DNA from: Bdellovibrionales bacterium
GTDB taxonomy: Bacteria; Bdellovibrionota; UBA1018
Length of the DNA stretch: 64,000 nucleotides
Reading direction: 5' to 3'
Assembly (NCBI GenBank): GCA_947380295.1
Contig: CANCQK010000014.1
Span: forward strand, 1 to 64,000
Part shown: piece by piece, positions 25,749-33,044 of the stretch
How positions within the stretch are numbered: position 1 is the stretch's first letter
Layout of the letters: every line of letters starts with the position of its first letter
Made by a program: the position numbers and the translations under genes
The notes under the pieces: generated by a model
What the model saw: the letters and a program-made list of their open reading frames with translations, nothing else
Told to the model about the DNA's origin: nothing
The model's database searches: none

Positions 25749-26901
25749 TCCGAACGACCTCCTCCATCGAGTCTCCGCCCATTTTTTCCAACACAAACTG
25801 AGCTAAAACCAAGGCTAAAAGAGATTCCCCAATGACAGCGGCTGATGGCACAGCACAAACGTCCGACCGCTCAATATGAGCAGGAGTGACTTCGCCAGTG
25901 CGAAGGTTAATGGACGACAAAGGCTTCATCAAGGTGGAGAGCGGCTTCATGGCTGCCCTCACGACTAAAGGTTGCCCTGTGCTCATCCCTCCGTCAATCC
26001 CACCCGAACGGTTCGTCTTAAACTCAATTTGTCCGGGGCCTGCGCCTGGAAAAATTTCATCATGAACTTGCGAGCCTGGAGCTCTCGCAGCCTGAAATCC
26101 CATCCCAACCTCAACACCCTTGATCGCGTTGAGGCTCAAAAATGCTCGACCAATTTCTGCTTCGAGTCGACGATCCCATTGAGAGTAACTCCCCAAACCG
26201 ACCGGGACCCCGCTCGCGCAGACCTCAAAAACCCCGCCTAAAGTGTCGCCGGCTTTTTTTGCTTCTTCAATCGCTTGAACCATTTTTTGAGTTGCTTCAC
26301 TCCCTAAACACCGGACCGGTGAGGCGTCACACTGAGTATTGAGTTCATGAATGGGGACTTCTATCGGCGCATCGTCTCTGATTTTCCCGATTTCAACCAC
26401 TCGGCTGCCAATGTGAATCCCAAGTTCATTTAAAAACTGGGTCGCAATACTACCCAAAGCGACTCGCATAGCAGTCTCACGGGCACTGGATCGCTCAAGC
26501 ACATTACGAAGGTCACTATGCCGATACTTCACGCCACCAGCCCAGTCTGCATGCCCCGGACGCGGAACAGAAATCTCTCGAGCACGCGCTCGCTTCTGAT
26601 CTGGATCCTGAACTTCCGTAGGCTCGACCGCCATCACATCCTGCCACGAGGTCCAGTCACGATTTTCAATCAATAGACCAATCGGACTGCCCAGAGTTTT
26701 TCCGTGCCTCACTCCGGTCAGGATTTGAACTTCATCGGTTTCAATCTTTTGGCGTGAACCACGACCGTATCCCAACTTTCTCCGTCGGAGGTGTTTTTGG
26801 AGATCGGCATGCACTAGTGAGAGTCCGGCAGGGACGCCCTCAATAATACCCATCAGGGCTTTTCCGTGGGACTCACCCGCGGTGAGAAAACGAAGACTCA
26901 T
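25714..26901 (-). CDS. aroC: Chorismate synthase
   Basis: Flavin-dependent elimination of phosphate from EPSP to chorismate, last step of the pathway. The N-terminal TAGESHGKALMGIIEGVPAG and the RRRKLGYGRGSRQKIE, RPGHADWAGGVKYRHSDLRNVLERSSARETA and GGIDGGMSTGQPLVVRAAMKP signatures are all present. 395 residues. 27 bases after aroE. The pathway's aroA (EPSP synthase) and the first enzyme DAHP synthase are not in the window. Confidence 0.96.
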   Translation of the reverse strand: MSLRFLTAGESHGKALMGIIEGVPAGLSLVHADLQKHLRRRKLGYGRGSRQKIETDEVQILTGVRHGKTLGSPIGLLIENRDWTSWQDVMAVEPTEVQDPDQKRARAREISVPRPGHADWAGGVKYRHSDLRNVLERSSARETAMRVALGSIATQFLNELGIHIGSRVVEIGKIRDDAPIEVPIHELNTQCDASPVRCLGSEATQKMVQAIEEAKKAGDTLGGVFEVCASGVPVGLGSYSQWDRRLEAEIGRAFLSLNAIKGVEVGMGFQAARAPGSQVHDEIFPGAGPGQIEFKTNRSGGIDGGMSTGQPLVVRAAMKPLSTLMKPLSSINLRTGEVTPAHIERSDVCAVPSAAVIGESLLALVLAQFVLEKMGGDSMEEVVRNVQNWKNWHLI

Positions 26902-26928
26902 ACGTCCTTTAAGTGTATACCGGCTGCG

Positions 26929-27792
26929 TCAACGAGTCACGAACTCTTGCTTGAGCTCATCTTTGACTTTTTGAATTTGAGGAATTTTCCCCACCCAAAT
27001 TTCCCAACTTGCTAGCGCTTGCCACAAAAGCATGTCCACCCCCCCCACATGAGGCAGACCCTGCTTTTGAGCCGCTCGAAGAAATGGGGTATTCGCAGGG
27101 CGATACACCAGGTCAAATGCGAGTGCGCCTCCTTGAATTTTTTTAGGGAGCAACGAATTCCGAGGGAACCCTTGCATCCCGAGCGGAGTCGAGTTCACAT
27201 AGAGGGCCGGCGGAGCCTCGAATTGAGCTGGAACCTCAGTGGCAGAATGAAAAACAGTTAATGGAAATAATTTCTGCAACCGCTTGGTTTGCAGTGTCGC
27301 CCGAGCAGCAGTGCGATTCACCATCCATACCTGCGAGGCCCTGAGCTTACCCAAGACATAACCCACCGCCAAAGCTGCACCCCCTGCACCGAAGATCACA
27401 GCAGGTTTCTCAAAAATTTTAAGTTTTTGTTCCTCCAAGGTTTTGAGCACCCCAAAAACATCGGTATTATGACCCCAAAGTAATCCATCGCGACTCACAT
27501 GCACCACATTAATGGCTCCCACACCCTGAGCCTCGGGAGACAGTCGATCGACTCGACTAAACAGCTCTTCTTTGTAGGGAATGGTCACGTTCCATCCCTG
27601 AACCCACTGAAAAGCTCGGATGGCCTGGATTGATTTTTCAAGATTTTTAGGTTCGACTTCAATCAGTCGATAGTCAAAGGGATGATCTAAGATCCGCGAC
27701 AGATGGGAAAAGATACACGGGGACCAGGAGTGCGAAACTGGGTACCCCATCACCCCCGCGTAGAATTTTTCTTTGAACTTCGGCATTGCCAA
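26929..27792 (-). CDS. aroE: Shikimate dehydrogenase
   Basis: NADP-dependent reduction of 3-dehydroshikimate. N-terminal GVMGYPVSHSWSPCIFS binds shikimate, NVTIPYKEEL carries the catalytic Lys, GAGGAALAVGYVL is the nucleotide-binding loop, and the NRT motif (MVNRTAARA) for NADP specificity is visible. 287 residues. Start TTG at 27792 (GAGAG 6 bases upstream) or ATG at 27786; both are possible. Lies 20 bases after the TPR gene, second in the operon TPR-aroE-aroC-aroK-aroB-aroQ. Confidence 0.94.
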   Translation of the reverse strand: MAMPKFKEKFYAGVMGYPVSHSWSPCIFSHLSRILDHPFDYRLIEVEPKNLEKSIQAIRAFQWVQGWNVTIPYKEELFSRVDRLSPEAQGVGAINVVHVSRDGLLWGHNTDVFGVLKTLEEQKLKIFEKPAVIFGAGGAALAVGYVLGKLRASQVWMVNRTAARATLQTKRLQKLFPLTVFHSATEVPAQFEAPPALYVNSTPLGMQGFPRNSLLPKKIQGGALAFDLVYRPANTPFLRAAQKQGLPHVGGVDMLLWQALASWEIWVGKIPQIQKVKDELKQEFVTR

Positions 27793-27812
27793 CTCGAACT
27801 CTCAGCCTTGTA

Positions 27813-28298
27813 TCAGTGGAGAGAACGCTGCAAGTAACTCAGCGCAGCCACACAGGTTTGCTCGCCTGGCGCATATTCAAGTGCTTTTTCAAACTCTCGA
27901 ATGGCTTGGACGAGTAATCCTCGAACAGCGTAGATTCGTCCCAAATTCATATAAGGCAGGTGTTTCAATTCATATCGAGACGCGCCTTTGGCCTTTTGGA
28001 GCCATTCTTCCGCTTCTTCAATTTTTCCCTGAGCAATCAGATAAGAACCGATATCGTTGTAGGCATTTCCAAAGCTCGGATCTACCGCGATTGCCTTTTT
28101 GCATTCGCTGATAGCATCTTCTATTCTTCCTTGAAAACTGTAGGCCCAGCCTCGAAATGTATACGATTCGGCCGTCGGATATAAATTAATGGACTGAGAG
28201 TAGAGTGCAATTGCGCGAGGCAAATCGCCCGACTCATGATATCTTTGTCCCTCTTCCCAGAGCCATAGCGCTTTCTTCTTGGTGAATTCACTTTCCAT
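27813..28298 (-). CDS. TPR-repeat protein heading the aro operon
   Basis: 161 residues with about three to four tetratricopeptide repeats (for example YTFRGWAYSFQGRIEDAISECKKAIAVDPSF and YMNLGRIYAVRGLLVQAIREFEKALEYAPG), a scaffold for protein contacts. No signal peptide. The ATG at 28298 is chosen because GGAAGGAG precedes it by 7 bases; the frame is open eight codons further. Located 20 bases before aroE on the same strand, so probably co-transcribed, although no functional link to shikimate synthesis is known. Confidence 0.8.
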   Translation of the reverse strand: MESEFTKKKALWLWEEGQRYHESGDLPRAIALYSQSINLYPTAESYTFRGWAYSFQGRIEDAISECKKAIAVDPSFGNAYNDIGSYLIAQGKIEEAEEWLQKAKGASRYELKHLPYMNLGRIYAVRGLLVQAIREFEKALEYAPGEQTCVAALSYLQRSLH

Positions 28299-28454
28299 CG
28301 AAAAGCTCCTTCCTCCAGACACAAGCTAACAGCATCCTCTCACGAGAATCAATGCATTTTAAAAAAACGACTGCAATTCAATTGCTGCGTTGCGGTAGAA
28401 CATCAAAACTGGAAGATTTGAGTCCGAATTCAAATCCTGTCATCTGACCATCGA

Positions 28455-28500
28455 GCAAAAATAATCAAGAGGGAGAAGCTCGAAGGCCACTCCCTCTTGA
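28455..28500 (-). terminator. Rho-independent terminator downstream of the AGQK-repeat gene
   Basis: A perfect 11-bp stem (28465-28475 with 28490-28500, TCAAGAGGGAG) with a 14-base loop. Read on the minus strand it is followed by ATTATTTTTGC, a T-rich tract. It lies 47 bases after the stop of the repeat gene. Confidence 0.8.
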
Positions 28501-28547
28501 CCTACTTCAAACGAGAAGCACACTACGAATCAGCCTAGGCGAACCAA

Positions 28548-28916
28548 TTAAAGCTTCTGTCCAGCTTTCTGACCAGCTTTTTGGCCAGCTTTCTGTCCGG
28601 CTTTCTGTCCAGCCTTTTGGCCAGCTTTCTGGCCAGCTTTCTGTCCAGCCTTTTGACCAGCTTGACCGGCTTTCTGTCCAGCTTTTTGACCAGCTTGACC
28701 GGCTTTCTGTCCAGCTTTTTGGCCAGCTTGACCGGCTTTCTGTCCAGCTTTTTGGCCAGCTTGACCAGCCTTTTGTCCGGCCTTTTGTCCGGCCTTTTGT
28801 CCGGCCTTTTGTCCCGCATTTGAACTGGTGTATTCATCAGCGTGAACGGGTGCGACGTTAGCAAGAGCCAATGCGAGAGCGCCAAGCATGAGAGAAGACG
28901 TAACGATGCGTTTCAT
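28548..28916 (-). CDS. Secreted AGQK tandem-repeat protein
   Basis: 122 residues. Residues 1-26 are a clear signal peptide ending in VHA. After a short linker DEYTSSN, residues 34-121 are only tandem units: 19 copies of AGQK and 4 of AGQ, followed by a final Leu. The central part has a higher-order AGQK-AGQK-AGQ period repeated three times. The mature protein is very basic and probably unstructured or a coil. ATG at 28916 is chosen because AAGGAG lies 6 bases upstream; the upstream ATG at 28922 directly abuts it. No family recognised; a surface or matrix role is only a guess. Confidence 0.75.
   Translation of the reverse strand: MKRIVTSSLMLGALALALANVAPVHADEYTSSNAGQKAGQKAGQKAGQKAGQAGQKAGQKAGQAGQKAGQKAGQAGQKAGQKAGQAGQKAGQKAGQKAGQKAGQKAGQKAGQKAGQKAGQKL
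28554..28817 (-). repeat. 12-bp / 33-bp coding tandem repeat
   Basis: 88 codons made of 12-bp AGQK units with four 9-bp AGQ units, so that the middle has a 33-bp period. Third positions vary (TCC/GCC/ACC and CTG/TTG), so it is not a freshly expanded array. All length changes would be in frame. Its antisense strand is also free of stops. Confidence 0.95.
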
Positions 28917-29018
28917 GATCATCTCCTTGAATTAAAATGGATTTGGTTGTCGCACTCCAGATGTGCAACCCAGGTGCCATTCGAGATCATGAAAGAAAAA
29001 ACACGTTTTAAATAAAAA

Positions 29019-29666
29019 CTAAAAAGAATAATCCGGCTTACGAAGCTTCTTCTTCATCAGGAGCATGACTCCATAAAGCGCAATCAACAGAATAACACCA
29101 CCCATGAACCAGTGCATCTTCGCCTTAATCACAATCACCATTGCTTCAGGGGATTGCAACACTTCAGGGTTTGACCCAATCGCTTCTTGACCAAGCCACG
29201 CCAAAACAAAACACCAGAGCCCAGCACCCAAGGTGGTCGCCATGCTAAATGCGCTCACGGGCATTTTCAAAAAACCCGCTGGGATTGAGATCAAATGCCT
29301 GACTACGGGAAGAAGTCGGGCTGTGAAAATTCCAAAAGAACCGAACTGCTTGACCCAGGTTTGTGCAAAATTCAGCTTTTCTTGAGAAATCCCAAACCGT
29401 TTTCCATACCGAGTCAGAACCGCTTCACCAATCCAGCGCGAAGCCCAATAACTGATGATTGATCCAAAATAGCTGCCTGCTGTCCCAGCTAACACTACGC
29501 CAGCGAAACTCATTCGCCCTTGCGCCGCCCAAAAAGCAGCCGGCGGCATAACCACCTCTGAAGGTACCGGGATGATGGAACTTTCCATGGCCATCAAAAA
29601 GAAAACTCCCCAATAACCCCAGACCTCCACCCAATGAAACCAAACCTTCAGCAGATCGTGCAACAT
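29019..29666 (-). CDS. DedA family membrane protein
   Basis: Polytopic inner-membrane protein of the DedA/VTT superfamily, implicated in lipid (undecaprenyl phosphate or phosphatidylethanolamine) scrambling and membrane homeostasis. Signature elements: AMESSIIPVPSEVVMPPAAF, the FGSFGIFTARLLPVVRHLISIPAGFLKMP block with the conserved Arg residues, and several hydrophobic helices. ATG at 29666 is taken; the frame is open to TTG 29696. It diverges from kamA across a 60-base region that must hold both promoters. Confidence 0.9.
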   Translation of the reverse strand: MLHDLLKVWFHWVEVWGYWGVFFLMAMESSIIPVPSEVVMPPAAFWAAQGRMSFAGVVLAGTAGSYFGSIISYWASRWIGEAVLTRYGKRFGISQEKLNFAQTWVKQFGSFGIFTARLLPVVRHLISIPAGFLKMPVSAFSMATTLGAGLWCFVLAWLGQEAIGSNPEVLQSPEAMVIVIKAKMHWFMGGVILLIALYGVMLLMKKKLRKPDYSF

Positions 29667-29725
29667 AACGTCGAAGGTAGCACGAACCCGTGACAAAACT
29701 GAGAATTTCTTCTAAAAAGGGAGCA

Positions 29726-30940
29726 ATGCTGAAAACCGCCTACCCCACACCTGAAAGCCATCCGGAGGATACAAAATGCCTCGATGATTGGAAAAAGGAA
29801 CTCCTCACGTCTTCGACCAGTGCACGCGACTTGGTGGAGCGGGGACTCGTTACCGCTGACGAAGCTCAGCACCTAGAGGCAATCACTCGGGACTTCAAAC
29901 TAAGAATCACACCTTACTACGCTCAACTCATTGAAAATTCACCTGATTGTCCAATCCGAAAGCAGGCTATTCCTAACCTCGGAGAGGTTGACCCTGAGTT
30001 ACCGGAATGGGCAAGCCAGTGGAGTCAGAAAATCTACGGTCGTACTGAGCCCTGGCACCCTGATCCAATTGGAGACCTTAATTTACAAGCAGCTCCTCGA
30101 CTCACTCATCGCTACCCACAAAGGGCCATCTTGCACCTGTCGTCGATGTGCGCGGTGTATTGTCGGTTTTGCTTCAGAAAATCTCACCTCAATGATGAAA
30201 GTCGAACTCTGTACGAAGGTGGATTACAGCCAGCTTTCGATTATCTTCAAGATCATCCTGAAATCTCTGAGCTCATCTTAACAGGAGGCGACCCACTCTC
30301 TCTCACAGACTCAATGCTTGAGCGTGTTTTTCGCCAGGTCGATCAAATCCCCTCAGTTCGTGTGATCCGAATCCACTCTCGAATGGCCGTAACGCTCCCC
30401 AGCCGATTCAGTGAGAGCCTACTCCGAGTGCTCGCGCAGAACTGGGGATTCAGCATCACCCTAGTCAGTCATTTTAATCACCCCAAGGAACTCACCGAAC
30501 TGGCCCGGAAAAAGCTAAAACTCCTCCGCCAAGCAGGGGTCACTCTTTTAAATCAATGCGTTCTCATGAGGGGCGTGAATGCATCGCTACCCACTCTCCA
30601 AGTTCTTTTTCAATCTCTTTATGAAAACGGGGTCATCCCTTTTTACCTGCATCACCCCGACTGGACCCCTGGGACTTTTCACTTCCGCGTTTCGGTCCAA
30701 CAAGGGCAAGATCTCATGAGAGAATTACGGGGCAGGGTCTCGGGACCTGCTTTACCTAGCTATGTTCTGGACATCCCTCAGGGATTGGGAAAGACCTCGC
30801 TTTTAGACGGATCTGTCGAAAAAATTGATGAATACCGCTCAACCTCGCTCATCGGCGCGATCTATGAACTCTCAGGCCCCAACACTCGCAACGGGCGCGC
30901 CCAGAAGAGTCGTTATCTCGATCTCGCGCCACTGAATTAA
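29726..30940 (+). CDS. Lysine 2,3-aminomutase family radical-SAM enzyme (KamA/EpmB-like)
   Basis: Radical SAM and PLP enzyme. The cluster motif is C142-C146-C149 (MCAVYCRFCFR) in a YPQRAILHLSSMC context, and ELILTGGDPLSL is the SAM-binding GGD loop. The later LLNQCVLMRGVN and HHPDWTPGTFHFR blocks match this family. Members make beta-lysine either as free amino acid (KamA) or on elongation factor P (EpmB). The 404 residues are closer to KamA; no epmA or efp is in the window. ATG at 29726 is chosen because AAGGGAG stands 2-5 bases upstream. Confidence 0.85.
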   Translation: MLKTAYPTPESHPEDTKCLDDWKKELLTSSTSARDLVERGLVTADEAQHLEAITRDFKLRITPYYAQLIENSPDCPIRKQAIPNLGEVDPELPEWASQWSQKIYGRTEPWHPDPIGDLNLQAAPRLTHRYPQRAILHLSSMCAVYCRFCFRKSHLNDESRTLYEGGLQPAFDYLQDHPEISELILTGGDPLSLTDSMLERVFRQVDQIPSVRVIRIHSRMAVTLPSRFSESLLRVLAQNWGFSITLVSHFNHPKELTELARKKLKLLRQAGVTLLNQCVLMRGVNASLPTLQVLFQSLYENGVIPFYLHHPDWTPGTFHFRVSVQQGQDLMRELRGRVSGPALPSYVLDIPQGLGKTSLLDGSVEKIDEYRSTSLIGAIYELSGPNTRNGRAQKSRYLDLAPLN

Positions 30941-32367
30941 TTAATTCGACCCGAAACAGATAGAATTTTTTTTGATACAATTTCAAATAAATTCATCGGG
31001 GTTTTATTATGAAAAATGTCCGCATCAGTTGCAGAATTTTTCTGAAAATTCAGGATTGCCGTCTGTGCCGCTGATCGCTCTTCTGGAGTTTTTGCTCGAT
31101 TAAGCATCTCCATCAGTGCACTCATCATCGGATCAGTTCCCTCGGCTCCCGCAGACTTGCTCACCCCTCCGCCTCCTGAGAGAAGCGCCGCCGAGGCTGC
31201 ACTCATTCTCCTGATGCCACTTTCACCGATTACCCCTGGAAGAACGATTCCGTTACTCTGAGATTCTTGAGCAGCCTGCCCCAGCGCCGCACCCACACTC
31301 GAACCCGGAGGAAACAAGCCTGCAACGGCTCGGCCCGCATTCCCCCCAGCTACGGAGTTCACAAATTCATCGGGACTCGGAACGTGACTAATTACAGGCC
31401 CCAATCCCCCTCCAGCAGAGGCGGCAGCCAGTTCAAGTAGAGATGCGCCTTGAAGCGCCTGATCCTGGGAAACACTATTCAGGGCACAAGAGAGGTCACA
31501 CGAAGAACCTTGGGCTCTGAGTGGTGCAGTACTTCCTACCACCGGAGAGACGACACCTCCTCCCGAAGATCCCGCCCCGAAATTGAATCCGTCAGGAGAA
31601 CTCCCCGTCAAAGCATTCACGTTGGCACAGGCGCTCCTAACCGTCTGTTCGCCAGATGAAAGACTCAGTCCTCGTTGAACTAGGGTCATCGAAACCGTCA
31701 GAGCGGCCATACATGAGCCCGCCTTTACTTTTTTTTCCTTTTCAGCGATCTCCTGACTCGCTTTTGTTTTAGAAAGATCTTTGGAGGCATCCTCGGCGCT
31801 GCCGCAGCCTTGACCACCATTGGCTTTAGCTAAACTCCCAAAACAGCCTAATCCTCCGGAGGCTCTCCCGGACCTCCAGTTATTCAACCCATTTGCACCC
31901 GCGCCTAAAGACATAAGAGACCCAATGAGCCCCATCGAAAGCGTACCCGCGTCGCTGGGCCCATGGGACGGCTGGGCCGAGTAAAGAATCACTTGAGCCG
32001 TCATATCCCCGACTCCGGACAACATGGCCAGGCTATTACACCAGGGCGCACCTGCCGCGCCGATGCCCGTCTTTTCGGCAACACAGGCCAAACCACAAAT
32101 ACCCACTACCCCGCCATCAAATGCAGTCATGACTTTGTCCAAAGTATGAGCCAATTCGGCCTGCTTTTTTGCATCACAATAGGACTTAAGCTGATCTGAC
32201 GGGTTCTGGGCCTTTTCACAAACCTGAGCAGCTCGATTACAGTCATCGCTGGAAGAGCCGCCAGAACTAGGACCTGGCACGTTAGCGTCTCCGAATGCTG
32301 CACCACACCCCTGAGAAAGAACTGAAAAGCAAAACAAGAGATCTAATAAAGCTCGAGTGTATTTCAA
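30937..32367 (-). CDS. Secreted Gly/Ser/Ala-rich protein, unknown function
   Basis: 476 residues. Residues 1-24 form a signal peptide; the LSQGC at 17-21 could be a poor lipobox, so a lipoprotein is possible. The mature part is low-complexity (Gly, Ser, Ala) with about a dozen cysteines, including paired ones (GICGLACVAEK, SSCDLSCALN), and a hydrophobic GICGLACVAEK...LAMLSGVGDMTAQVILYS region. No known domain recognised. It converges with kamA with a 4-base overlap of the stops. Surface or envelope role inferred from export only. Confidence 0.6.
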   Translation of the reverse strand: MKYTRALLDLLFCFSVLSQGCGAAFGDANVPGPSSGGSSSDDCNRAAQVCEKAQNPSDQLKSYCDAKKQAELAHTLDKVMTAFDGGVVGICGLACVAEKTGIGAAGAPWCNSLAMLSGVGDMTAQVILYSAQPSHGPSDAGTLSMGLIGSLMSLGAGANGLNNWRSGRASGGLGCFGSLAKANGGQGCGSAEDASKDLSKTKASQEIAEKEKKVKAGSCMAALTVSMTLVQRGLSLSSGEQTVRSACANVNALTGSSPDGFNFGAGSSGGGVVSPVVGSTAPLRAQGSSCDLSCALNSVSQDQALQGASLLELAAASAGGGLGPVISHVPSPDEFVNSVAGGNAGRAVAGLFPPGSSVGAALGQAAQESQSNGIVLPGVIGESGIRRMSAASAALLSGGGGVSKSAGAEGTDPMMSALMEMLNRAKTPEERSAAQTAILNFQKNSATDADIFHNKTPMNLFEIVSKKILSVSGRIN

Positions 32368-32497
32368 GCAATTCCCCCATGGATTTACTGTCTTCTTATC
32401 TTACATTTTAACTAAATTATTATTTTTTGGTAATTGATTAAATTAATTAAAACAACCAAAGAAATTTAAGGTATTGATTTTGAAAGGAGCTTAAAAA

Positions 32498-32572
32498 TGG
32501 TTGGAGTGATAGGGATTGAACCTACGACCCCGCCCGTGTGAAGGGCGTGCTCTCCCGCTGAGCTACACTCCA
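32498..32572 (-). tRNA. tRNA-Val (anticodon CAC)
   Basis: 75-base cloverleaf on the minus strand with encoded CCA end. Acceptor TGGAGTG/CACTCCA, D stem GCTC/GAGC, anticodon stem CGCCC-TTCACAC-GGGCG, T arm GTAGG-TTCAATC-CCTAT. The anticodon CAC reads GUG. It follows ihfA by about 50 bases and may be part of that transcript. Confidence 0.95.
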
Positions 32573-32622
32573 ACAGTTTTGGAAATTTCCTTCTAGCTGA
32601 TTTCCAATCAAGTGTCTAGCAC

Positions 32623-32994
32623 TTAGCGCAATTTTTCCAAAGACTCGTCATCGTCCGAGTCCAGGTCGTGATCCACATCCGTGTCGTGCAGGTGAGCACC
32701 TTCGCCAACTACGCCACCATTCACTTCGGCCCTCAAAACTTGAGAAGGACGAAAAGTAAGAACCCGACGTGCGCTGATCTCAATACTTTCTCCGGTCTGA
32801 GGATTTCTGCCCACACGAGAGCGCTTTTCACGCACCACGAAATTACCAAACCCCGAAATCTTAATTTTCTGACCATTAGCCAGAGTGGTTTTTAGGGTAT
32901 CAAACACGAGTTCCACGAGATCTGCAGCTTCCTTCTTCGAAAACCCGATCTTCTCATACAAAGCTTCTACGATATCCGCCTTGGTCATCGCCAC
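32623..32994 (-). CDS. ihfA: Integration host factor alpha, with acidic C-terminal tail
   Basis: DNA-bending nucleoid protein of the HU/IHF family. N-terminal helices (residues 3-40), GQKIKISGFGNFVVREKRSR, and the DNA-intercalating arm tip with P65 (GRNPQTG) are typical. The last about 25 residues are strongly acidic (DTDVDHDLDSDDD), which is unusual. Location after pheT matches the proteobacterial pheST-ihfA order and supports IHF-alpha over HU. GTG start at 32994 has AAGGAG 9 bases upstream. Confidence 0.92.
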   Translation of the reverse strand: MAMTKADIVEALYEKIGFSKKEAADLVELVFDTLKTTLANGQKIKISGFGNFVVREKRSRVGRNPQTGESIEISARRVLTFRPSQVLRAEVNGGVVGEGAHLHDTDVDHDLDSDDDESLEKLR

Positions 32995-33044
32995 AGTGAG
33001 CTTCTCCTTGGGTGCCTGATCACCCCTGTTGTTTTAGGGACAGT

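Noticed and set aside
28554..28817. Short direct repeats that could suggest a CRISPR array
   Set aside because: Repeats are 9-12 bp with no spacers and encode AGQK units in frame; no cas genes in the window.
28581..28823. Open frames on the other strand and in another frame over the AGQK repeat
   Set aside because: Open only because the 12-bp repeat lacks stops in all frames; no ribosome binding site or signal.
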